A stretch of DNA of 64,000 bases from Falciphora oryzae (taxonomy: Eukaryota; Ascomycota; Sordariomycetes; Magnaporthales; Magnaporthaceae), in contig JNVV01000002.1 in NCBI GenBank assembly GCA_000733355.1, forward strand, positions 2,809,007-2,873,006, given 5' to 3'. The translations under genes and the position numbers were made by a program. The notes under the pieces are model-generated. The model saw only the letters and a list, made by a program, of their open reading frames with translations. It was not told the origin of the DNA and did not search any database. How positions within the stretch are numbered: the stretch's first letter is position 1; each line of letters opens with the position of its first letter. Of this stretch, positions 55,816 through 64,000 are shown piece after piece.

Positions 55816-57575
55816 ATGCTCCCCGAGCCGACGCTGACCTTCACAATCCCGAGCCTCCACGACGGCACCATACTGAAATGTCGCGTCTACCACCCGTGGA
55901 GCCTCTCGCCGTCGCCTAAGGCCCCGCCCTGGCGACATGACGCCGCCATCGTCGCGCATCCCTACGCGCCCCTGGGCGGCAGCTACGATGACGGCATCGT
56001 CGGTCTGGTCGCCACGACGCTGCTGAGGGCCGGCTTCCTGGTCGCCACCTTCAACTTTAGGTATGCGACTCACACAGTAGCTATTGATGATTCCTTTGGA
56101 CTTCGAGGATTCAGGGCTTCACGGAGTCTTCTTTGCCGAAAACTAATGTGCCCCCTTGTCGCTGTTTGACCAGAGGCGCTACTGGGTCTGCCGGCCGTAC
56201 GTCATGGACAGCCAAGGCCGAGCGCAGCGACTATCTGTCCGTCGCTGGCTTCCTAGCCCTCTATGCCCACATTCTCGACCCCTTCCGCCACGGGGCCAGC
56301 CAGCCCGCGACCCCTGTCAGGAGCGGCTTCACCACACCGACCCTCGTGTCTCCCCGCCTCCCACGCTCGCCGTCGGCGACCTATCGCAGAACTCACGCCG
56401 CAACACGATCACGATCCGACGACGACAGCTCCCCACCCCGACCTGCAGATCCTGCCACCACACCTCTCTTCGTGTTCTCGGGCTACTCGTATGGCGCCCT
56501 TGTAACGAGCCAGCTGCCGCAGTTGTCGGGCGTGCTCGCACCCCTCCTCGCCCCAAAGCACGGCACGCCTGCGGCCGAGATCCGGCTGCGGGCCGAGCAC
56601 CTCGCGGCGACACAGAACGAGATTCTGGGGGCCGCGCGCCGCGCCGCGGAGCGCGAAGCCGTGGCGGCACGCGGCACGCCGTCGACGTCGCCGCGCAAGT
56701 CGCTGAACCTGCGCGTGGGCGGCGAGGAGGATATCGGACACCACAGCCGGCGCAAAAGCCACGACTCGCACCGGTCGCTGCGTCGGTCCATTGACGATGC
56801 CGAAGAGAAGCTGCGGAGGGGAGTTCACGACCTACTGGCCAAGACACGCCACAACTCGCCGCCCCGCCGAAGCGCGAGCCTCCACGGCGTGGCCGGGCAG
56901 CGGCAGCTCAAGCTTAGGGCCGTCTCGTCGCCCGACCCTGGCCGCCGGGGGGACGTCAGCCCCGTGATAAGGGAGGCGGAGGAGGAGGGCGAGCCGGACG
57001 AGGCGGATGAAGAGGCCGTGCAGAAGCTCCCCACGCTCCTCCACCCGCCGTCGCCCACTCCGGCGTATCTGCTGGTGTCACCGCCACTCAGCATAGCGGG
57101 GAACTTGACGTCCCTGTCCTTTTCGCTACCCTCTCTCCCGAAACGATTGATGCGACGGGCTTCAGTACCGCCAGCTAGCGACCCTGGAGGTGAGGGTACC
57201 GGCGGGCAAGATCCGCTACTCAAGGGCCCGCAGAGGGCAGCGACTGAGGCGCTCGGAGTTGCTGCCGATTCGACATCGCCCGTGGGTGGCAATCTCGCCC
57301 TGGACAGCCTTGCAGAGGCCGACCGCAAAATGGTGGAGAACTCGACGTTGGTTGTGTACGGCGACAGCGACGTCTTTGTGTCTAACCGGCGGATGCGCGG
57401 CTGGGCGGCGAGACTCCAGGGGGTGCCGGGCTCCAAGTTCCGGGCCCACGAAGTCTCGACGGCTGGGCACTTTTGGCAGGAGGGTCCGGCGGACGGGGAG
57501 AGTGTGGCACACGTGCTGCACCACGCAGTACAGACCTTTGCGGACGGTCTGCTGCGGGGACGGACGCAGAGCTGA
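55816..57575 (+). CDS. Alpha/beta-hydrolase with long disordered insert
   Basis: Exons 55816-56060 and 56174-57575 give 548 residues. The N-terminus (AAIVAHPYAPLGGSYDDGIV, GFLVATFNFRGATGSAGRTS) has the oxyanion loop and strands of dienelactone-hydrolase-like enzymes. The nucleophile elbow VFSGYSYGALV has Ser near residue 187. The acid and histidine are probably in VVYGDSDVFVSNRR and TAGHFWQEG. Between them is an Arg/Ser/Pro-rich stretch of about 200 residues with predicted disorder (RKSHDSHRSLRRSIDDAEEK and similar). The intron junction restores NFRGATGS. The fold and the triad are secure; the substrate is unknown. Confidence 0.85.
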
Positions 57576-60573
57576 CGATGATACCCGACATGCGGCTTCA
57601 GACTGATCTATCGAGGCAGAGCAGAGCCCACATCTCCGGCCACAGGAGGAACTACGATGCAGTCTATGTTTGTCGCATGTTTCTATTCAAGCAAGTGTAA
57701 TTAATGATCATGACCGCCAATACTTGCTCCCGCTACCACCCAGGGTCGCTACCTGGATGTCCCCTTCTGTGTTGGCTGAGAGTATGTACGACATTTGTCA
57801 CGGCCCGGGACATTGCCTCCGCTTCCCGACGATTTACCATCCGCGAGAAGCTAGGTATACGATGGCAGGTAACCTACCCACGTAGGTATGTAGCTATCTT
57901 GGTCAAGGCCCTGCTTTCAGGCTCGCTCTTAGATCCAAGGCATCGGGCAATATCCCATGGGACTGGCCTTGGATCAGTGAGCTACAGAGTACAGAACAGC
58001 CAGTTTACGAGCCTGTTCATCCCGCAGCATGTGCTGGCAACACTCCTGGCCTTCTCGTAGTTGGCTTCTGTTTGCCAAGGAGTCCCCTCCCTCCCTGGTT
58101 CTCATCGTTGGCCCTCAGGGAGTGAGGGCAAGTCACGACACCGCAACGTTGGCATGTGAAAGTGGGAACCCGGGTAAAATTGACCGGGTTCCTCCAACCA
58201 AGTTTTCCCCGCTAACCGATGAGGTGTTCGCTTCCCGCCCGTCTCACGTGTGCCGTCGATCAGATTGGTGCTGGTGCTGATGCTGTTGCTGATGCAGACG
58301 TTGATTCTGCATCGACACAGGCCTCAGCAAGCTTGCGTTTCTGCAGGCTTGCTGACGGACCATGTCTAAAGATACCCATCTGGGCAATTTGCGGTAGCTG
58401 TAGCAAGACCTCTTGTCGGGATTTTGTGCGTAGGCCGAGCCCGAATGCTTTGTGGACACAATGTCGTCATTGACTAAACTTTGGCAGGAAACGAGGCCCT
58501 CTGCAAACCGTCCGGTAGAATACGCGCCGAACAGACACGATATATAGCCTCGTGCAGCCGGCTAACCCTAAGCGAGGGACAGGCTGCAGCCGCACCAGCG
58601 TCGGCACGCCGCTGCACGGCGGCCCAAAGCAGAAGAGGCGATGTCGGGGGCCAGCCTGAGAATTACTCGATCCGTGGTTACCCCACGTTCCCGACACCAG
58701 CACATCCGGAGCACGTCCAGCTCCGTCGCGCGCCCAGCCTCTTGGTGCAACACACTGCCAGCTGAACCCCCGCACCGTCGCCTCAACCGGCGAGCTCGGG
58801 TAATGGCTGGGCGCGGGCAGCCAATTGGGTTGTCTGGGGAGGTAAGCAGCCGAGACAGATCAACCCCACGCACACCTCCAGATCGCAGCTGCTGTCATTT
58901 GACAAGTGTCGGCTGCCTGAGCCTGCCTCTCGATACATCGTCATCCATGCCCCTTGATGACCCCCTTTTGGGGTTCTCGCATGTGCGGAGCCGTGGTCAG
59001 CGTCTGACCTCGTTGAACCAGTCTGTGTGCAACAACAAATGTGGTCATGAAACCAACATTTGGTCCTCACTTGTTGGCCGAGAATGCCAGGAAGAAACAA
59101 CGGTGGGAAAACTGGTGGGCATGGATGGGGCAGAAGACTCTGCTTGTGTCGGAGATCCCAAGCGCAGCCCACAACAGCCTGCGCGAGGCGAGTCAGGTTC
59201 CATTTGTGCCAGAAACAACTGGCACATGTCGCAACTCATCGAAGGCACGCGACCTTGCACAACCGTGTAAGCACAGGGCGGCACTCCATGTCTGTGTGGC
59301 AACGCTCGATGGTCGGTTCACGATTTGGCGGTCTGGGGTTCGGTTTCTCTCCCGTGCTGCATGCAGTCTGCTTGTAGGGATACACACATGGGGTGCAGAA
59401 TCGGCTTGAGTAAGGGCTGCCCGTCTGCCATGCTAGGCAAGCCGCCCGTTTTAGAGCCTGGCATGTTGACACCAGCGCCATCTCGATGATGCTTCTGTTA
59501 TGGCAGCCCAACCCAGCCGCCGCCCTGAGGCTTTTTCTTCAGGTTTGTGTCTTTTGTATTTTGCGTGCGTGTGCTGTGCCCAGCTGATCTGGGGTCGTGG
59601 GGTTAATGCCAGGGGTGGGTGCTGCTACCCACAGCGCTAGCGCGGATGCGGGTGTGGTGGAACCCACCCAAGCTTTTGCCGGAGGGATCGCCTGGACTTG
59701 GCCAAGGAGGAAAAGGGTCAGCTGCACTCTCCTTTCTCCTTTCTGACATCCGCACCACGCCTGCGCCGCCCGACGTCCCGGGCGCTTCCCAGGCAGGGCC
59801 GACCTATGTAAGCGTGGGAGTGCATGTCCACGAGAGAAGAAGGAAGATGCAAACCGATGGTCGATGTAGGCCCATTCCTCGAGGGACAGGGAATGCTTCT
59901 CCTTTGCTCGAGCTGCGCACTTCTTCCCAGGCGCCGCGACCTTCAACCGTCGTCCTCTGCTGCGTCCGTCGACCGGCGCTGTCTCTGCCCAGCCGCTTTT
60001 CGTCATCAACCTAACGGCCTCAACGGCCTCTGCTAGCAAACACCAGCCAGCACAAGGACAAGCACAAGCAATAATAGCACCCCAGCACCAGCATCATAGA
60101 GCCGCCCCCTTTGTCCTCTCGACATCCTCGATTCGCAGCAGCACCACCGCTGCTTGTATTGCTTTAGAAAGCCCGAGAGAGCCTCGCTGGCCCCGGCGCC
60201 TCGACATCTCCTCTCCCTCCGCCCTGCGGGAGAAGTATCTCCGGATCTCACATGCCAGTCGAATCCTGCCTTGACGGGTAGATCGTGAAGCCGCGTGCTG
60301 CCCCGTCAGAGCACGAACCCAACCCCCACCGGCGCGACGCTTTCTTTGCATTCCTTGCCTCACCGACCCCCTCCCCCTTTTGCGCTCACTGCCAGTGGTT
60401 GGTCCGCCTTATTACCTAATCTCGCTATACCGACACCCCATCTTTCCCCAAGGGACAGACGGTACGGCATCTACCTCCCCCTCGACCTAGCCTACCTGTA
60501 ATGCGTCTTCTGCGCCTCGCGGGCCCGAGTCACGGACACTGCGCTCGCGATCAGAGGCCCACGTCTCCGTGCG
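57576..60573. other. 3-kb gene-free span before the patatin-lipase gene
   Basis: No gene is supported. A GCTGATGCTG-type microsatellite lies near 58265-58300. From about 59900 the + strand turns C/T-rich, as a long leader for the lipase gene; an intron there is possible. Confidence 0.4.
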
Positions 60574-63411
60574 ATGGAAGACGTTTTGCAGCTGGTCAGC
60601 ACCCACGGTGCTCCCGCGCCGTGGTCCTCGACAGCTTCACCTAAGAAACCGACAGCCACCTCGCCCTCCTCGCCATCTTCGAAAGACCCGAAACCTACCC
60701 GGTCCCATGTTTTCTCCGTCCTCCAGAAGACCGCCAAGCTTGCGCTTTCCTACCGTAATGGGCTCTCAATACAGGCCGCTTGCGACGCGGCAAAGGTGGA
60801 GCAAAAGAGGCAAATATTGGAGCTTCGCATGAGCGAGGTAGGTTGACCCCCAGGGCTTGGTTTCTGTCCTATCGGTGTCCCGGCGCCGCTGGTGAACGCG
60901 AACTGACAGGTGGGTTTGATGGACATCTAGGCCACCTCTTTTGCGCAGTGGGAAGAGGCCGCACGCGAACTCGACAAGCTCGAGGGCAACGATGTCTGGA
61001 AGCGCGACCCAGCCACCGGCGACTACAGCGCCAACATAATCGAATCCCGCCTCCGGGAGCTTGACGCAGCCCGGGCCAACTGCGACCTGCGCGAGATGCT
61101 CTTCCTTGTCCGCCACACGCTTTCGCGCGAGCTCGGCGGCATGGGGAGCGCAGACCTCTACCGATACTCGTACACGGGCACCAAGCGCACCATCGAGCGC
61201 TACGTCGAGTCGGCTGTCAGAACGATAGAGTCGTTGGTCGAGAGGACGGGCTCGCCGGCCGGTTTGCCCACGGGTATGCGCGTGCAGGACGTCCTGGACG
61301 AGCTCATCGACACGAGGCAAAACTTTGGCCGCAGCGCCCTTATGCTGAGCGGAGGCGCAACCTACGGGATGACGCATATCGGCGTGGTCAAGGCATTATT
61401 CGAGGCAAAACTGCTCCCGCGCATCATATCGGGCGCCTCGGCCGGCTCCATTATCTGTGCGGTCCTGTGTACTTGCACTGATGAGGAGGTTCCCGAGCTC
61501 CTTGAGTCCTTTCCCTACGGCGACCTTGCCGTGTTCGAGGAGGAGGGCAACGAGGACACGTTCGCGGGCCACGTGCGCAAGCTGCTTACCGAGGGCAGCT
61601 GGTCAAACATCCAGAACCTCTCACGCGTCATGCGCAACATGCTGGGCGACATCACCTTCCGCGAGGCCTACAACCGCACGCGCAGGATATGCAACATCAC
61701 CGTCTCCAGTGCCTCCGTCTTTGAGCTGCCTCAGCTGCTCAACTACTACACGGCCCCTGACGTCATGATCTGGTCCGCCGTCACAGTATCGTGCTCCGTG
61801 CCCGTCCTGTTCCAGGCCGCATGTCTGCTGGTCAAGGACCCCGTTACCGGCGAGCATCTGCCTTGGAACCCATCGCCGCAAAGATGGATCGACGGCTCCG
61901 TCGACAACGACCTGCCAACGTCGCGCCTGTCCGAGATGTTCAACGTCAACCACTTCATCGTTTCCCAAGTCAACCCCCACATTGTCCCGTTTCTGACCCC
62001 AGACGACCATCTCTTGACCCTCGAGGAGCGCGCTCAGGCCAATGTACCCGACTCGGTTACACTATCCTCGGCATGGAAGAACCTCATGTCCACCCTTACA
62101 ACTCTGGCCAAGGACGAAGCCATGTACCGACTTAACTTTGCGGCCGAAATGGGCGTCTTTCCCAACATTTTTACCAAGCTGTGCAGTATGCTCAGCCAAA
62201 AGTACTCGGGTGACATCACCATTATCCCCGAGATCAGCTTCCAGGACCTACCCCGGATCCTGAAGAACCCGACGAGCGACTTCATGCTCAAGTCGTGTCT
62301 GATCGGCGAGAAGGCGACCTGGCCCAAGCTGCGCCGGATCCGCGACCACTGCGCCATCGAGCTCGCCATCGACCGCGCCATCCACGATCTCCGCACCCGC
62401 GCCGCTTTCAGCCCCAGCCAGGTCAATCTGCGACGCATGGGCACACGTTCCGGCGAGGTGGGCCAGCCAATGACCAAGCTGCACCACCGCGAGCGGCGGC
62501 GGTCGGGCGGTAGCCTGCAGCTGCTCGTGCGGCAGCGCCAGAATAGGGGAGAGGTGGAGCAGATTATGACGGACAACGAGTCCCGCGGCGGCGACGACAA
62601 GGACTCGAAATCCTCCTCGGATGACGAGGACGATGATATGCTTGAGCTAGACGTCGGGAGGGCCAGGGGTGGTGGCGCAGGCGCTGGTGGTACCCGCAAG
62701 AGGTCAACCGGTGGCAATGCCTCGGGCGCAGCGCAGGCAGGCAGTGGTTCCGGTCGAGGAGGCGGCGGTCTGTTGAAGCCGGTGCTGCGGCGGGCGACGC
62801 GCAGCCACAACGCGCTACCTGTGTCGTTCATGCCTAGGCTCTCAACCACTGAGTGCGACTCGGCGACGACGTCAAGGGCAGCGAGCGGGGAGCAAGATTC
62901 ATTCGCCGACGCCGACGGCCTAGAAATGGTGTCGACCGCGTCGGAGCTCTCGCGCCCGACGCCGTCGTCCTTCCTACCTCTCACTTCTCGCGAGAGCTCA
63001 TACGCGGTCGTCGTTGCGCCTCGCGTGCAGACGCCGCCCCGAAAAGAGTCCCCAGTAGCGGCGACGCCCACAGTGGCGCCTCGCTTCGAGCTGCTCCTGT
63101 CGCCAACGGAGGAGACCACGATGGCGGAGTCGTCCGTTTTCGACGCCGATGTCGACTCGCAGTCGGACAAGTACAGCGTCTCGTCCCCAGACCTCGACGC
63201 TACCCACTCGCCCAGCCCGCCGCTAGAGAACTACATGAGGAGAAGCCAAGAGGAAGAGGCCAGGCGGAAGGAGGAGAAGCGACAGCGAGACCTGTCCGCG
63301 GCACGACGCCGGTCGCAATCCGAGAGCTGCGCCATCGACGTCAACGACGCCAAGTACGCCGAGGTCCCCGACCCCCGCAGCGGCTCGGACGGCGACGGAG
63401 TCTGGGATTGA
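60574..63411 (+). CDS. Patatin-domain triacylglycerol lipase/phospholipase (Tgl3/4/5-like)
   Basis: Exons 60574-60837 and 60931-63411 give 914 residues. The patatin core has the oxyanion motif LSGGATYGMTHIGVVKALFE, the nucleophile elbow SGASAGSIICAVL (Ser near 258) and the catalytic Asp of RWIDGSVDND (near 409). An N-terminal helical stretch (QWEEAARELDKLEGNDVWKR) is typical of the fungal Tgl4/5 branch. The C-terminal 400 residues are Ser/Arg/Asp-rich, ending in SDGDGVWD. The family hydrolyses stored triacylglycerol at lipid droplets and may also act on phospholipids. The stop TGA at 63409-63411 is followed in frame by more coding-like sequence. Confidence 0.92.
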
Positions 63412-63708
63412 CTCGTGGACGGGGAGGACGAGGACGAGGAGGCTTCGAGCGGCAGCGCCACCGAGGTCGGCAACAATACTGCTGCTGCTGCTGCCGTTTC
63501 CGAGGCCCCTTCGCCGCCTCCTCCCCGACAGAGCCCCGGCGGCGGCAGAGGGCGGAGCGCAACCGAGGTCGGCAACAATGCCACTGCCGTTTCCACGCCT
63601 CCCTCCCGCCAGAGCCCGAGTGGCGGCAGGGGGCGAAGCGCGACGACTTCGGGCGTACCGACGCTCGACCTCCCGCCCGTGTATCGCTCGTCTTGGATGG
63701 GTTGGTAG
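63412..63708 (+). other. In-frame extension after the lipase stop codon
   Basis: After TGA the same frame is open for 98 codons to a TAG. It has the style of the preceding tail: acidic GEDEDEEASSGSATEVGNN, an Ala/Pro run, then two related units (RQSPGGGRGRSATEVGNN and RQSPSGGRGRSATTSGV), ending YRSSWMGW. It has no ATG at its start. Stop context TGA-CTC-G is close to the leaky UGA-CUA readthrough motif; CGA to TGA by one C-to-T change is the alternative. Confidence 0.5.
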
Positions 63709-64000
63709 CGGGTGATGACTGACGCTTTCCCTTGGGAGGTGGGAGATGCGATGGATAGAAGAGATTAGCATCGAGAATACGCGCATATACGGGCGTTTTT
63801 TTGAGTATAGAGGCGCTTTTCTTTGGCCATGTGTCCTTAGAGAGTCGAGTTTGTAGAGTTTGCATCCTGTCGGCCCCAGCCAGTTTGAGGGAGGAGATGG
63901 CACTCTTTCGTGGGTCGGGGTTTCATCAAGCGTGACGGAAGCATTTTGGGCATTACTAGAGTATATTATTTCCCCCATTGTTTTCCTGCTTGAGTTCCCA
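63709..64000. other. 3' flank of the patatin-lipase gene
   Basis: AT-richer sequence consistent with a 3' UTR and downstream region. No other gene starts before the window ends. Confidence 0.4.

Noticed and set aside
59240..59400. Peptide-like strings such as RNRTPDRQIVNRP on the minus strand
   Set aside because: Such strings recur in spurious database ORFs; no gene structure, start or splice sites support it.
1..64000. CRISPR arrays, bacterial operons, riboswitches, phage genes
   Set aside because: None expected or seen; the window is eukaryotic nuclear DNA with spliced genes.

Overview
The window is nuclear DNA of a filamentous ascomycete (Pezizomycotina). Genes are GC-rich and carry short introns (about 50-110 nt) with GTRNGT donors, CTRAC-like branch points and YAG acceptors. 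The gene content (AA9 lytic polysaccharide monooxygenase, AzgA purine permease, fusarinine-type siderophore genes, small secreted proteins) points to Sordariomycetes; an affinity to Sordariales/Chaetomiaceae is a guess from style, not shown.

Layout. 0-12 kb: very-long-chain acyl-CoA synthetase, 1-Cys peroxiredoxin, a 4-kb gene-free span, then a 1053-residue Kelch/BTB protein. 12-25 kb: AA9 LPMO convergent with a small secreted protein, a ten-exon sugar permease with a 10-nt microexon, a 235-bp MITE-like element, a short-chain dehydrogenase and a ferric reductase-like flavocytochrome. 25-31 kb: zinc-finger protein, ankyrin protein, AzgA-type purine permease. 31-37 kb: mostly non-coding, with a decayed gene. 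37-45 kb: cysteine-rich secreted protein, MYND-finger protein, then two convergent decayed GTPase-family genes (AIG1-like and a dynamin C-terminal half) and a secreted cupredoxin. 45-47 kb: scrambled DNA holding broken pieces of 28S and 18S rRNA genes among three copies of a 57-bp hairpin-like repeat. 47-54 kb: AIF/AMID-type oxidoreductase, SidF-like acyltransferase and SidI-like acyl-CoA ligase. 55-64 kb: alpha/beta-hydrolase and a patatin-domain lipase.

The most coherent system is iron handling. SidF-like and SidI-like enzymes sit side by side and both end in PTS1-like tripeptides (PKL, AKL), matching the peroxisomal anhydromevalonyl branch of fusarinine/triacetylfusarinine C synthesis. Perfect ATCWGATAA sites (the SreA-type iron GATA-factor consensus) occur upstream of sidI (head-to-head pair), sidF (tandem pair) and the ferric reductase (head-to-head pair). 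One more lies upstream of the oxidoreductase, which may make it a further member.

A second theme is decay. The three pseudogenes have in-frame TAA/TAG codons explicable as CAA/CAG to TAA/TAG, the CpA-to-TpA change made by RIP. Two otherwise intact genes (ankyrin, patatin) have a stop followed in the same frame by about 92-99 coding-like codons. Intron positions are my own splice calls. Every intact multi-exon gene listed sums to a whole number of codons; there is no transcript evidence.
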